A DNA stretch of 64,000 nucleotides from Dicaeum eximium (GCA_013396995.1 VWZP01003801.1:407726-471725), one strand, 5' to 3'; shown: positions 12,766 to 26,579, counted from the stretch's first letter. Notes: generated from the sequence alone by a model not told the origin. A program made the numbers and translations.

Positions 12766-13420
12766 GGGTGAGTAGCTTAATCAGAGAGCTACATCAGGTC
12801 TTGTCCTGCCTGATCCCTGGGGTGAAGACAAACATGTTCAGAGAGGTGCCTTTCAGTGTGGTTCCCCTTCAGAATGGGGCTGCACCAACAAGAGAGTCCA
12901 AAACTTCACAGCCAGGCTGTACAAATGGTTTGTGTTCTTTGGGAAATCAAGGGGCAGAATTCATGAGAAGGGTATCCCAGACCCTCAGCTGGGGAGGAGA
13001 TGGGAAGAGCTGCAGGTGGTGGTGGAGGCCAGGAATGGGAATCTCCTACTCTGGAAGAGACCCCTGTACCTCATGTCTGCAGAAGTGCAGCTGCCATAAA
13101 ACCCTGTGTCCCATCAGCAGGGTGGTTTTCACAAGGCTTTAATGCATTTTGTGATGACAGCTTGGTTTGTGGCAATTTATTGTCCTGCAGGGTTGTCTTT
13201 GTTTATATCTTGTGGGTCTCATTGTACAGCAGTAAATAATTGCAAAGCTGATAGTTTAGTTTCCAGCCATAAATTCAAATGCTGGAAAAAGAGATTTGTG
13301 TATTCCTATGCCTCTGTTCTTCAAATGTGGCTGTTCATAGAGCTCTGTATGCCCCTAGATGTGATGTAAAAGCAGTGGTGATTTAAATAGTGTGAGGAAC
13401 CTCTAAATAAATTTTTATAT
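12766..13420. other. Non-coding flank of the solo LTR
   Basis: Unique sequence. The 124-codon frame at 12768-13142 starts at a non-ATG codon, lies directly against the LTR end and has no recognisable domain. It is not viral internal sequence as far as I can tell. Confidence 0.4.
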
Positions 13421-13424
13421 GGGA

Positions 13425-13485
13425 TTGCAAGAGGTGAAGTGATTTGGACAAGACTCTACACCAGGGAAGGTGGAGAAACAGGGAA
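13425..13485 (+). repeat. Possible MIR-like fragment
   Basis: GAGGTGAAGTGATTTGGACA followed by AGACTCTACACC resembles the MIR core part GAGGTTAAGTGACTTGCCCA followed by AGGTCACACAGC. The stretch is short and diverged and neither end is clear. Confidence 0.35.
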
Positions 13486-16400
13486 GGGAAAGAGATCCTT
13501 TTGGCAGAGCACTGGCACAAGGCTGGGTCCATGTGTGCTGCACTGTCTGGTCAAGGTTGTGGTCTGGGGGTGGTGCTGGGGCACTGCAAGCAGCAGTGAA
13601 GCTGCTGAGGTTAAACCTCTGCAGGCCCTGGCACAGCACGGAGACCTGGCACCAAGTGAGGTCCAGTGAGGGCAGTGTTGTTGCTGGAATGGAGAATGGA
13701 GAAAACCTAGAATGAGAATTAATGTGTGGCTCTGAAGAAGTCAGGGTTAATAGCATCGAGGCTGGGATGTTTGTAGATAAAGGCAAAAGATCCCAAGAAA
13801 GCCACAGGCTGAAGACCCCGATAATCCTCTCTGCGCTGGTGCCCTGCAGTGGTGAGTGAACTGTAAATGAAGCAGTTATTAGCAGCTCTGCTCATATCAC
13901 AAGATATAAACTGGTCTGTTGAGCAAGAAAGAGTTGCCGTTTTTTAACCTTTCAAAGTGATTTCCCTTGTGGGCACCAGCAGAAGGACAAAGCTGTGCCT
14001 CCTGACTGGAGTCAGGTGCCCTTTCAAAGCCCCAGCAGCTCTCATCTCCCTCTCTGCTGAGGGTGTTGTAGAGCTCCATTATTTTTATATAGCTCCTCCT
14101 GGGCACCCCACTTGCACATCCTGCAGTGCCCATGGAAAGGGAATTGCTGGCATTCACTGCAGATTCAGAGGTGACTGAAAGCTCACAAATGGTTCTGGTC
14201 TCTCTCAACTTCTAGCAAAGACAATTGTACAGAGAAAGGTTTTGATCGAACAGATTCAGTCCATTGTAGCCATACATAAGTTTTGCTGAGAAAATATTCT
14301 GTTTCAACATTTTCAGCAATTAAGCCCTTCTACATTTGGACTGTTTGGTGCTAGAAATTAATTAGTTGTTAATATTCTCTTTAGAATGAAGACAAATGTT
14401 TTTATGTCTTTACTGAAGGCTAATATTTGCAAAAAGAAAAAGTAGATGAGTTCCTTAAATCTCTTCAATCTTGTTCTGATAAATATATTTTCTTACTGTT
14501 AAGCGTTCTTTGAATTTCTGTGTGCCTCTTTCTCACATTTCATACAATGACAAGTGCTAGAGAGGGGGTAAATAAGAGCTGCAGGTTTCAGCTTTCAGAG
14601 GACTGGAGTGATCAGATTCAATCCAGTACTTCCATCTTGGGATCAACTGTAATAAACACCGAGGAAATGAGTGAAAATGTTTGAGACAGACCTTTTTCTT
14701 CTTCAAGAGCAAGTACATGAATGCTCAAATGATTAGAGGTGGCATCTACACCTTGCTTGCTTATAAAGTAGTTGCAGAAGCTGTGTAGTTCAGTCCTTTT
14801 TGCAGCCAGATCTTGATTTTGTCTGGGGTTGAGACAAGCACAGGTGAACCTGGAGGCCAGCAGCTGGATTTTCTAGGGAAGCAGAGACACATACTGAATT
14901 AGCTTCTCAAAATACTCTGCAGCACTTGCTCTGGCAGGTTTTCTGCAGTTGAAAAATAAAAATGAATAGACAAAGCCAGGCAGCATAAGAGTTTTAGGAA
15001 AAATACAGGCACCGTCTTTCATCTCATTCATCTGAAACCCCATCTTTATGAAGTATCAAAATTGACTTTGGAGCAAAGTGTTTTCACCTCATTCACCTGA
15101 TGATGGGACCAATCCATTAATAAGGAAGTGCAAATACAGAGTGAGAGTTTCAGTCTCTGAGTATAAAATTCATCTTTGACATTGTTTTTAGACATCAGCA
15201 TATATCCACAAGCATAGACTGAATCACAGCCTTTATGAAGGGCTGAGTTCACTCTTGCTGATTAGTGAAATCAGTTTGGCAGTTCTGGGATGAGGGAAAT
15301 GTAGACCATTGGAGTAGGAAAATACTTCAGAAATTGGGATAATAAATTAAGTCTAAAGACAGTAAACATAGGAGATGGATTTCTTAAAGTCTTCCTTGGA
15401 TGACAAAAATAAATATCTCACTTAGTAGGAAGTATAGAATTGCTGGCAAGTGCTTTTCAAAATATCACCTGTTGGCCAGATTCAATCCATTATTAATTAT
15501 GCCATCCTGGTGATAATTGTTACAACTTAGACACTTCCCAAACAAATCTTTAGTTAATTAACAGTGCAGTCAGTTCTTGGAAAAGTGAGCATTGGGTCAC
15601 GTCTGTGTTGGTGCAGCTCTGGGTCTGATAACCACAGGGGCTGGTAAATCTACTATCAGATGGGGTGAGAAATTCAAGATTCAACATTCAAATAGTGTGA
15701 ACAGAAAAATGCTTGAAGGAGGAAAAATGAATGATGAATTTTCAGATGGATATATGGGTTTATTCAGGGCTGGGCTCAGTTACCTACTCTGATGCTGGCT
15801 TCCAGACTAGTGGCTAGGCCACTGCTGGGCAAATTTTCTGCCAGAGTAAATGGGTACAGCTGTTTTGCAGATGAAAAGATAATGCCACTTATGTGTGGCA
15901 GTGGATTTGGTAATGAGATTTGATGGTGGACAAGGATAATTCAGCTTGATGTCCTGTGACAACACAGGCCAAATCCTTCAGCCATGTATCCCTGGCAACT
16001 TGGACAAGACCAAGGCAAACCTGGCTGGTTTAATGGTAGGCAGACATCTGGTTTTGATTTAAGGAAACCAGCATACAGATCATGTCCTGTTGCCATCATT
16101 AATTTGTTCTTGTGAGTAAAACACCCTAATTGGTATTATTTTGGAAAAGGCATCTGTCTATAACTGTTTAAAATAGAGATAACTGTACTTCTCTTGGCCC
16201 ATTCTTTCTTTACCTCTTCTACTTCAACCCTACTCAGTGTGACATGGGAACATTTGTACACTGTAGGCAAAATGAACCCTCAGATGAGGTTTCTATAAGC
16301 AAATATAATATTAGTGCAGTGTGTTTAATGAGAATAATAAAATTCAATTTCATGAGTCCTTAAGACCTCTTGAAGATTCTCCTATTGATTAATAATTGTT

Positions 16401-16979
16401 TAACTTGAAGCTTCCAATATTTTGCTTAAAAAAACAAAGTAGTTTTTTTTTACTGGGTGTTAAATATTAGTAACAGCATGTCTACCAGCACAAACACGCT
16501 ATTTTAAAAGGTACACATACACCCTAGCATGAGCAGTACTGATTCTGTATGGTTATTTAAATTTTCCCTATATAAAATATCTAAAATGAGGCTGTTTTAA
16601 TTTCAAAGCTAAGCTGCACATTGCAGTGACTGCAGCTTTCCTGACATCCTTTCTGGGGCTGATGGTGCTCTGTAAGTAACAGATTTGTGTGTTATCTTTA
16701 ACTGTGCTCACAGTAAAGGACTGCAGCTGGCACTTAAACTGGGGCACAAGAACCTGCTTAAAAGGGAGATGCCTTTTGGCCTTCCTGGTCTGGGCTGTTG
16801 CTGGCTAATTGCTTCATTAGCTCAACAACAATGCAAAATAGAGTGAGAAGACTGTTGGGAGTACATATATGAAGGCAGAGCATGACCCTGTCTAGGCAGG
16901 CATCTGCAGTCAGCATTTGGAGAGCCTTTCATTCTCCCAAGTCAATTGGCAGTCGGGGCGAGTGGCAGCACAGCACACG
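13486..16979. other. Non-coding AT-leaning stretch
   Basis: No gene recognised. From about 14200 the sequence becomes AT-rich with scattered TTAAT and ATTA cores and stays so to about 16600. Reading frames are short and unremarkable. Confidence 0.5.
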
Positions 16980-17100
16980 GAGATAAGACTATTTTAATTT
17001 CTTGCTTCAGGAATCTCAGCTGCCTCCTTGGGAAGACTGATGCCTTGTCCCTGGATTCACAGACTGAACAAACATACTGTGTCATTTAATTATTAAAGGA
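16980..17100. promoter_or_regulatory. Candidate conserved non-coding element
   Basis: An AGATAAG GATA-type site is followed by TTTTAATTTC and a TTTAATTATTAAAGG block. No coding potential or repeat signature is visible. The call is by composition and motif density only. Confidence 0.22.
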
Positions 17101-17989
17101 TGGCTTCAGCGTTTCCTGGCAAAATAAACTGTGGTCTTGGGCTGAATCCTGGCAACAGTGCACCTGTGTCCAGGTGTTTCACCTGCAGGACCACTCCTCT
17201 GACTGTGGGCAATAGGCAGAACCACTTTGGTCACTACTCTCTGAGATAGTACAGTTCTGCTAACCCCATTTCTAAATATCAGCTGATAAAATAGTCATGG
17301 TAGGAAGAGATGTCTACAAGTAATACTGGTATGCCTTAAGCTGGAGTCTCAAGAAAGGAACATAGAGGTGAATGCTTAAAGTAGTTGTCTTAGCTCTGGG
17401 ACATAATTCAAATGCCATTCACACACTTGAATTGCAGAAAAGTGGCTGAAAAATCCCAAGTGTTTGGCCTTCCTGCTCCTATGGGGTGTGACTTATAGAG
17501 AGGAAAAATGTGAAGACATTGTCAGCATGTGTGGTGGTTACACACGGATGCATTCCTGCTCTCAGCAAATGCAATGGTGAGAATTAGGAATTTCTCCAAA
17601 GAACCTCTTGCTGGTTTCTTGCAGCTAGTGCTACAGAGGGTTGAGGGTCTGGGAGAAGTTCTAATTGAGGGGAAATAATTGCATGTAGCTGAAAACTAAA
17701 CATGGCATTTCTCATGAGCTGTCCTTTTGGTGAGTTTGTAAAAAGTTGCGCAGAATGTTAAGAGTGTGTGACAGAAAAGGTGCCCTGGATACAGAAAATA
17801 ACTTTCAAAATATCATGGGTGAGGGTTAATGACTGAAGCCTGTTTGCCTTTTTTGCTGAACACAGTTTGTGACAGACTGTCACCTGCATAAGTTATTGTC
17901 AGGGTAATTAGACGTTATGGTGCCACATGACACATCCCACCCCACATTTTACTCTGTTGGAGGCTGTGGCATTGCACAGGGAAAGCTGT
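17101..17989. other. Non-coding stretch, nothing recognised
   Basis: No gene, RNA or transposon recognised between the two regulatory-like blocks. Confidence 0.45.
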
Positions 17990-18160
17990 AGCCATGCTAA
18001 TTAGGATCAGGCAAGGAACTTGTAAAGCATAATTTAGACCATTTCCTTTTGGGAATTGTCTACTAATGAGCGTGGTTCCAATGAAATTATTCATTGTTCA
18101 CGCTGTCACAGGATCATTTATTAAGGGTAATCAGTTAAAGCAGTGCAGGTGTCAATGTGG
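17990..18160. promoter_or_regulatory. Candidate conserved non-coding element
   Basis: A dense set of developmental-type motif cores: GCTAATTAGG homeodomain-type, CATTTCCT ETS-type, CCAATGAAATTATTCATTG with near-palindromic symmetry, GCTGTCAC TALE-type and AATCAGTTAA. It lacks coding potential and repeat signatures. It resembles vertebrate enhancer cores; sequence alone does not prove it. Confidence 0.28.
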
Positions 18161-21100
18161 GTAGAACATCTTCTTCCAAACGTCTGTTATTGACAACACC
18201 AATATATGAGGAGAAACCACTTCAGTTTGGCTTTGTTCAGCTGCCAGTTTATTGCTACCCCTGTGCTGCTCTGTTTTCCACAGCGGATATGGGTGTTTCT
18301 GTGGGAATTCATATGCCAGGAAGGGGGGCTTCATTGCCAACAGATAGCAGCCAATGAGTCTGTGGGATACCTGAATTTTATAGATCAGCTCATCCTGCCT
18401 TTGGTTCAAGGCTTTACTGTACTGGATTTGTTGTTCCAGCATTGATCCCGCTTGCTTATCTAAGAGAGACTTTTTGTCTCCAAATGCTTTAATGCCACAG
18501 TTGGCCAGTGTTATTTGCTTCTGTGGCTCTCAAAGAGCTCTTGGGGGGGGGATCTGTTATCTGTTAATTGCAATAGATCATCTTAATATTCACTATGGTG
18601 TGAATGGTTTTGAGAGATACCTTCAGATTTTTTTGTTGGCCAATTTGTTTGACGTATTTTTGCAGGACATTAATCCCACAAAATCTATATGCCCATATAT
18701 ACTCATATGCTATTTACGGAGAAAAACTATCTGTAGTGAACTTGGTTTATTTTGCTTTCTTTCTAAATGGAAGGTGTACACTGGTTAGCCACTTAAATGT
18801 GGTCTGATCTATAGAGATGATAAAAAGACTGTTAGTCCAGTATCTGGAAATACTTGGTTTTATTTTTTGCAGACAATGTGCAAATGCCAAAAGAAAAGAA
18901 GAAAAGGAAAGGCTGCCTTTCCATATAAATCTGCATTTTTCTCCCCAGAGCCTGTTTTATGGGTCTGCCCACTGACTGTACTGATAGTCATTGAAGCTCA
19001 TAAAAAGTAATGTAGGAACATCCTTTAAACTAGTGAAGAGAAGATGAAAATAATCAGAACAGATTCACAAAGGCAGTATTATCAGTATTTGTAACATTAA
19101 TACATTCAGCCATAACTGCACCTGTTAGTAAGGAAATACTGCCTTCTAAAATGCATTTTAGTACAGTGTGTAATTTTCAGGATATGCATTAGACACACAG
19201 TATTTTGCTTTATTATTCCTGAGGAAGAAAACAAACTGTATGGCAACTTCAAGGGAAAAATGAACTAATTTAATGTTAGCTCTACTTTGAATAGTTTGTG
19301 CTCCTTTAATTTTGTTCTGATACATGTTTTTAAATGTTTGAGTAGAAGGCTGTTTCTTCTCCTTGCCACTTCTCCACCTTGTTGTTGTTACAGCAGAAGT
19401 GTATTCACTGTCAGATAAACACAGCAGTACATACATATATTCTGAATACTGTATATTCATTAATCATACTGTATTTTGCTTTATTTTTTCTGAATCTTGG
19501 TGTATATTTTCATTATCCTCTTTCATTATTTGCAATGGATTCTATGGTTTGGCAGAGCCACTTCAAGTACTAGACATGATAAATGGTAATAGATTTCCCA
19601 TTATACAAATGCTTTTTTATCCTCTTAGTTTAATTGCTGCATTTCTCACTACTTCTGCTGTGCACTCTTGATGACCAGTGTCCCCACAGTCATTTCCTGG
19701 GCTGAAATGAGGATTAGATTTATATATGGGAGAGCAGAAAACACATTTATTTCAGTATCAAAGAGAAGCAGCTGTGTTTTGTTTTCAACTGGAATTTCCT
19801 CTAAGGTAAAACCAATTGTCTTGGGACATTCAGGCAATTCCCCTGGCTAAAGACGTTCTCTGAGACTCTTTGAGGAGGGTAAATTGGATCTTAATATTCA
19901 GGTTTAAATCAGAATATGCTTAAATTCTAGTGATGAACCTAGAGAGAGAATGAAATGGCATGGTTCCTCTAGTCTTATTTGTAGACTGGTACTTCAGCAT
20001 CATAAAAGCAAGGAAGTTCTGGTGTAAAATGATATTTTGATTGGAAAAAGTATAAGATCCTCTCCTACAGCTCCAGTGAAATTAATTGGAGATGCCTGTA
20101 CTAAGCAGAGGGGAGAGAAGAAAAAGCAGCCTGAATGGAGCATGCAACTGTGTGTGGGGAGCTGGGAGCCAGCTCTCAGGCTGTCTCAGAAATCGAACAT
20201 TTGGGGTCTAATCAGCCCCCAGGTGCTCAGGATTTTCATCTTCTGTACAAGACTTTAAATACATACTTTACGTCTAAATTTATCTATAATTAATGCACAC
20301 GTACACACTTGTCAGTGTTTCAACTCCATATAATCTTAAAGAAAACAAGATGGAGGCAAGAAGAAAATCTATTGTGTTGTTACATCAAGATTAATCTCAA
20401 CAGTATTGAGGGTTTATTGAGTTTTGAGGGTCTCAATTTGTAATGGGAATTCTTGAATTTGGAATTCGGTGTTAGCTCTCTGGGATGGTTGTTTGTGTGT
20501 GCTGCTAATACTTCTACACATTCAGAGCAGCTCTCCACAGCCCTTTCCCTGCTGGAAAGCTTTCTGGGTCAGTCTGTGTTATGTTTTCCTTTGGTTCCAA
20601 ACTTACACCCCTGAGTCTGAATTTGCAAAACTGTTCATATGTCCTTCTAGCCTAAAAAGTGGGAGGGTAACCCTGGTGACTAAGTGAAAAAGTGACTCAG
20701 TGGCAGAGCATTGCTGAGATCAGGCACTGGAGGTGAATTATTCTGTGTCATGTCTCCAGGGAGACTCCTGGAAAGCCACAGAGCAATGGCTGCAGGCAGC
20801 GCAGTGCAGTCTCCAGAGTCATCTCTGGCATCAGCAGAAATGCTGGCTAGAGATAAACTCCCAGATGTCCATCTATCGAGGGCAGCCTTTAGCCCTCAGG
20901 TATTGATTTAGTAATGAAGCTTTCTTGTACAGTTCCTGAGTTTCCCTATGGGTTCCTGGAAGGCACCTCTGAGCTCCCCTGGGACCATGGTAAGAAAGAG
21001 TTGAGAACCACTACTGCTGTAGTCTGAGCTCCCATAGAGAGAGGGAAGAATATTTTGCTTATTCAGCTGCTGAGAGAGGCTCAGCTCAGAAGAAAAGGTC

Positions 21101-21779
21101 AACTAAACTACTACTCCCAATGTGATTTGGTCTAAAATTCAGATGAAAGGGAGTAGTAACATTGGCCAGGCAGAGTCCTCAGCAGGTGTTGCTCTCCCAG
21201 AAGAGTTGTGTTGGGCAAGGAAGGGAGTGAGACTTGTGTGCCATCATGAACCCTCTCCAAAATCCTTCCATAAAAAAAAATAGTGTGACGTTTGTTTGGG
21301 AAATTGATGTTCAACATGTGGTTTGTGGGATGGTGGCTTTCCTCTTAGCTCTGCATGATATTATCAGTGGTTTCTACAGACACAAAAAGCTCTTTTGCAG
21401 ACAAGTTTCTTTAGCAGGACTTGCCCTGCTGGGCTGTTACCAGAACAGTCCCACTGTATTTGTGCTGGTGCTGGGTTTCTGGTGAACTGCTCCCATAAAA
21501 TTTGAGGGCTTTTATCTCCCTTGCTCTGGTAATCTCTGGATTAGCTTTCTGGTGAAGTGCAAGCATGCACCCACGTGTGCTAAGGAATAATCTTACTTTG
21601 CAAATTAATACGTTAATGTAGTGCCAGATTCCCAGCCTTTAACAGTGGGAGACTGGTGATAGGTTTAAAACATCAATGTGTGATTTTGTTCATCTGGACG
21701 AGATAACAAAACAGCCCTGCACTGAAAGTACCGAAAAGGGTCTGTGCCCCCTCTAGCTCAGTCTTTGCCATTCCCCCCA
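18161..21779. other. Non-coding AT-rich stretch
   Basis: No gene recognised. Longest frames are about 100 codons with hydrophobic composition caused by T-rich DNA. There is a G8 run near 18543-18550. The sequence turns C-rich from about 21755 at the edge of the next promoter candidate. Confidence 0.5.
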
Positions 21780-21937
21780 GACCCCCTTCCCTCTCACTCC
21801 CTCTGCACTGCCTAAAGCCGGACTGTATTTCTCAGTACTGATACGTTAATTCCGAGCCGGCAGCCCTGGCAGAGCAGGCAGAGGTGCGGCGGAGCAGCGG
21901 CACAGCCGTGTGAGCGCAGCGCTGGAGCCTGCAGAGG
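21780..21937 (+). promoter_or_regulatory. GC-rich promoter and 5' leader candidate
   Basis: A pyrimidine-rich tract (CCCCCAGACCCCCTTCCCTC area) is followed by CpG-containing sequence (CCGAGCCGGCAGCC, GGTGCGGCGGAGCAGCGG, GTGAGCGCAGCGC) leading to an ATG with a donor close behind. CpGs are otherwise sparse in the surrounding tens of kilobases, so this local cluster stands out. No convincing TATA box is visible, as is usual for CpG-type vertebrate promoters. Confidence 0.4.
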
Positions 21938-21992
21938 ATGTTCGCTGTCTCGCTCAAGTGCCGGCTCGGGGTGCTGAGACGGAGGAGCAAAG
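21938..21992 (+). CDS. Candidate alternative first coding exon (18 codons)
   Basis: The ATG at 21938 has A at -3, a fair Kozak context, and an in-frame TGA at 21911 closes the frame upstream. It encodes MFAVSLKCRLGVLRRRSK and then meets a donor, AAAG|GTATGG, at 21992/21993, leaving one base (G) of a split codon. The peptide is short, mixed hydrophobic and strongly basic, with one cysteine, like N-terminal tails that tether proteins to membranes. The GC-rich leader supports a transcription start just upstream. The donor phase matches the candidates at 8847 and 38908. The parent gene is not identified; its shared exons would lie downstream of this window. A non-coding first exon or a chance GC-rich island remains possible. 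Confidence 0.42.
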
Positions 21993-24900
21993 GTATGGTC
22001 AGAGCAGAGCAGCTGCTCCTGCCTGAGACAGGGACTTTGAGGGCACTCGCTCGAGCATTTACTTTTCCTTAGCTGGGCAAGAGGAAAAAAAGCTACTTGG
22101 TCTGTGATTGATTTTCACCCTCTGTGCATTGGCAGGCGGGAGTAGGATTATTTTAATTTCTTGCATGTCCTACATTTTTCCGATGCTGGATTTTTTTTTT
22201 TTTTAAATTGACTGTCTGGATTTTTTCTCTATTCATCTACCATGGTTATTATTGAAGTAAAGTAGATTTAGGTGTGCCTGAGAGTCTCACAAGGTTTCCC
22301 TCCTCCCAGGTGGGAGCTGTTACTTTGCAGGGAGAAGCACCTGAGTGTTGGACTCCTCCAGGCTGTTGGGGAGTCATGGTGCCTGTCCCTCCCTACACTC
22401 CTTCCAGAAGGGGAGTGAGTTGAAAGGATGAGAAACCTGGCAGGATAATGGGGAGAAGATCAACTTTGAAAAGGTTTGAGGAACAGTAATATTTTATTTC
22501 AGAGCAAGCCAATCTGAGACAGGACAGTTTCTGTACTCACCATCCTGCAGTGTTGCATGCGATCAGAAGTGAAGCAGTTTTGTTGTGCTGGACAGCGATC
22601 CCAGAGTCCTCCGCCCCCAGTTTGGCTGTGCGATGCTCACGGGGCTCGGTCCCGCTGCTGTTGCCTTTGATTTCTGGGAGGTTTGCATTTCAATGGAGCC
22701 TGGAGCAGATCTCACCGCTTGGAGCTTGACTCCCCTGTGCCAGCCCTTCCAGCCGGCGGCACTCCTGCAGATCAAAGCCCTTTGCTGTCAAGGAGGATGA
22801 CCTGCATTTTTATGCAGCCCTCTAAAGCAAAACAGCTTTTAGGGGCTCACTGTAACTCGGATGCTATCGATTCCAAATGAATGCATAAACTCAGCTTTTA
22901 GTGTCACTTAAGGGGAGAGACACTTACATGCTGATGCAAGGATCTCTGTGCTGACACACAGGAACTCTGTCAGGACCGGCAGGTAGAAAACTTTGGTAGC
23001 AAAGAGAAAGGTCTGAACACAATACAAAAGTTTCTGATGTGGGCTGGACCTTAAGCCTAGGGTGCAATTCCTATGTGTGACTTGCCTAGTAAGCAAAAAA
23101 GTATTTACTCAGATCAAGGTTGCAGTTCTAGGGGATGGATGTGAATAGGGAACAGGAGCCTGAGGGCTGCTTCACTTGCTATGGGTTACTGGGGTGCTGG
23201 GAGATGAAGGGAGCACGTGGGTTGTGACTGCCCCACTGTGCTCCTTCCTCCTGTGTGTGCACAGGCAGTGAGAGTCCACTGGTACTCTTTGCTGCACACA
23301 AGGGCACGTTCACCCCAGGGTTACAGTCTCAGAGCTGAACTTATTTCAGATGTATGAATTTATATTTGGCATCACTTGCCTTTGACAGTTTATCCTCATG
23401 CTTCCTTGTTTCTTTGCCTCCATGGTTTGGAGGCTTCATGGGCTTCTCTGCACTGGAAGGAGTTTCATGTTTGCAACCAAACAGGGTGGCACAGGCAGCA
23501 TTTCCACCTTCTAGAGTGATACCTGGAGCTGCTTGGGTCAAATACAGCCCTGGGGTCCCTTTTTAGTTGGCAGATGCCAGGAGAAAGTCTGGTGCCTTAT
23601 TAGTTTTAACAGTTCTTTTTCCCTGGCATGCTTTTTTCTGCATATCCTTAAGGAATTGGCAGTAGTGTTGGAACATGACGGGGTTTTCTTCTGTAATTTT
23701 CCAGGAAAGTAAGGAACACAGAGCAGAATAAGTGCATTTGTGCCTGCAAAACACTGAATATGCAGCCTGAGATTGTAATGAAGGTAAAAAAATGTTATCC
23801 CTGTACTACCTGATAAAGTTTTAGTGGCTTTAGTTGAAGTATTTAGAATTGACTTAGATCACCTGCATTTCTTAGTGACAGATTTAATGAGAGAATTGCT
23901 AATCCAGTGCTAAATTGTACTGCTTTGATCAAGGATTAAATTGAGCTGAAAGTGGCTTTTGGGACTTGAGCTTTGAAATGAACAACCAGAGAGAGACGTT
24001 GTTACTTGTCTTCAGCATTTTGGGACAGGTGATGTTTAAGGTACATACCCAAAATAATGATCAAAAATAAATAATGTCTGGGCACTTTGGTACTGGAATG
24101 AGCCCTCATGACTGGGCAGCAACCAAGGACAGGAGCTGCTATAAATTATGTTAGTGAGTAAAGAAACTGCTGCATTTCACATTTCACATGTTGCATCCTA
24201 GGAGATAGTCAGGCCATTATTTGGCACTAAAAATTCCCACCACCTTTTAAAGAAAAACAGGAAGAAATGGCAAAGGGAATGTGTGAAAGAGAGTGCAGAC
24301 ACCTCAGCCCAGGTATCTGTCTGTCCTCTGGTCCAGGTGTTTGTGACCAGTGTCCCATAACTGTGGAATGCCTGGCTCTGCAGTTGGGTGCTTGCTGAAG
24401 GGATACTCCTCTGCTAAAGCTGACTTTAATTAATTGTAAGGTTAGGTTTTCAAATCTCAGCTATGGTGGCTACTGTTAGTTTTGTGTAGTTTTAGCTTTA
24501 AACATCCTCGTAGAAATAAGGATTGATCTCTCTGTACTAATTGCTATTCTCTGCTTCACAACAGACCCCTTCCCCCAGCTTTCTGCTTTCTCTGCTGTTT
24601 TCCATCCCTCAAACTTTGCCTGCTAAATCCTCTCACTTCAGGGAGAAATTCTTGCTGTCAGTCCTCTTGGATTCCTGCTTTCCTTCTCTCGCTGAGCCCT
24701 TGAGCTTTTCCTGGCAGGAGGAACATCCACAGTTAATCCACCAGGCATTGATCCGGTTGGCTGCGGCTGGCAGCGCTTCCCTGCCCACAGCTCTCAGCTG
24801 TCTTTGGCCAACATCAGCCCTTACAGCTGCAGGGCTCCTCAGCCCTCTTCACTGACTCTTGATCCCCTGCAGAAGGTGCTACTGAAGACCCCAAGGAACA

Positions 24901-26579
24901 TTCAGTGACCTGTCCAATACAGTAATTAAACTTTCCTCAGTATTAGTGTGTTTTTCAGGTGGAAAAGTGAAATTATTTCTGCCTGGTCATGCTTGTCATT
25001 CAGCTGAGCTGGAACAGGTCTGTTTGGGGAGGGTTGGTTGGTGGTTGCCTGCCCTGCAAGCCCCCAGTTACTGCAGCAAATCAACTGTATTTTATAAATA
25101 AGTAAACGGAAGCAGTGAAGAGCCTAAATAATTAACCAGATACATGTGTTGGACTGAAAAGTAGCAAATGAGGCAATTCAAAGGTGTCCTCACTGTTTCC
25201 CCTGCTTTCCAAAGCCTGCAGCCCAAGGGGAGGGGAGATGCTCTGCAAGAGCTGCTGAGCCAGCAGCTGCCTGAACAAACACCAAGGGGTCTGGGTCTGG
25301 TGCTAGCACACACCAAGGGGTCAGGACCCCACTGCCATGGTGGAGAAAAGCTTGGTTATTTAGTTTGGGACATTCAAGCTTAAAACTTGTTTATTTTTGT
25401 CCAGTCTAGTTTCTCCTACTGTGTGGTGGGAATGATGTAATGAAAGTAATTTTGCTGTTCCTTTGTCAAAAGCTGTCATCTGGAACATGCCAGGCATCAC
25501 ATCCTGTAAAAGAAAATACATGTTCTGCTTTCCATTTAGATACCTCAGTGTTTTTCAGCCTTTTAAGCTTCACTGAGTCATGTTTACTATGTTCTTTTTT
25601 GGACTAGATGCTTTCTCTTGCAATTTGTTCTTCCTCTCTTGTGCTTGACTGGGAACTGAGAAAATAAATAAGCAAAGAAAAAACACCCTGAACCCACCAG
25701 GAATAAAATAGAAGAACATGTTCAGAAAAATTGTCATACAGAGTGAAATTTTAAAAAAAAACGAGTTTTAGAACAGCAGCTTTTACAGTGAGACCCAGAT
25801 TTTCAATGATACCACATTTGGGCATGTAGGCATTGTTCTGTCTCAGATGGAAGTTACTGCAGCATGTTTGGTGTAGGAAGATGTTTGGTTTTATTTCCAT
25901 GTTTTTATTGAGAACAGTGTCAAGGGAATCAATCCCAAGAGCTGGGAACATGCTTTTGTGCCACTTCACCCTGTTTGCTGTACAGCAATATTTGTTGTAA
26001 AGCATCCTGGCTGTGTTTCATAGCAGGGAGTGTTGCTGCAATTGGATTTGTCACAAAAAGATTTGCTCACTGCAGGAAAATAAGAGAAGTTTTGGGTTTC
26101 TACTTGGCAGGGGAAAAAAAGTAAAGAAATGAGCAAGCAGGTAAGCTGCTTCCCTCCTGTGGTGTGGTGCCAAGTCCAGAGCACCACACAGTGACATGAG
26201 AGTGTGAAAAGTCCAGTGGAGCTTCTACTCCTGGAGGAGAAAACCATTGCTATTCCTGTTTTTATCCTCCAGGCCCAGAGAAGCCAGTAAGACAAAGCAG
26301 ATGGGTAACCAACACAGGGAAACCAGTCTCATCCCCCAAATGAAGCTGTGCTGGAGAGGTTGAGCCCATGGTCTCAGAAAGCTGAGGCCAAGTGCCCTTG
26401 CTTGGCCACCTTTTCTTTAGGATGATCAGAGCCTCCTAGGATTTATCCTCACCTCCCTGTTTCAAAGCAGAAGGTATCTTGGAGGTGCTGTGAATATTTA
26501 TGGGGCTGCTCCTGCTGCAGCAGTGAAAACCAGGCAGTGGTGAACACAGGGAACTCCCTCAGCACAAACCACTGAGCTG
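21993..26579. other. Presumed intron, non-coding
   Basis: No gene recognised. A T14 run sits at 22191-22204. A pocket of slightly higher CpG content occurs at 22590-22770, where the two opposite frames are chance products of GC-rich sequence. Small frames elsewhere lack coding character. Confidence 0.5.
22191..22204. repeat. Homopolymer T14
   Basis: Uninterrupted run of 14 T. There is no recognisable retroposon body next to it and no flanking duplication that I could find. Confidence 0.8.

Noticed and set aside
12766..13142. Possible retroviral internal sequence after the LTR
   Set aside because: No primer-binding site next to the LTR end and no gag-like motif; the 124-codon frame there has no recognisable viral domain.
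16987..22165. TATTTTAATTTCTTGC present near both 16.99 and 22.15 kb
   Set aside because: A 16-base AT-rich match between two places in a 64-kb window is close to chance expectation, and the flanks do not match.
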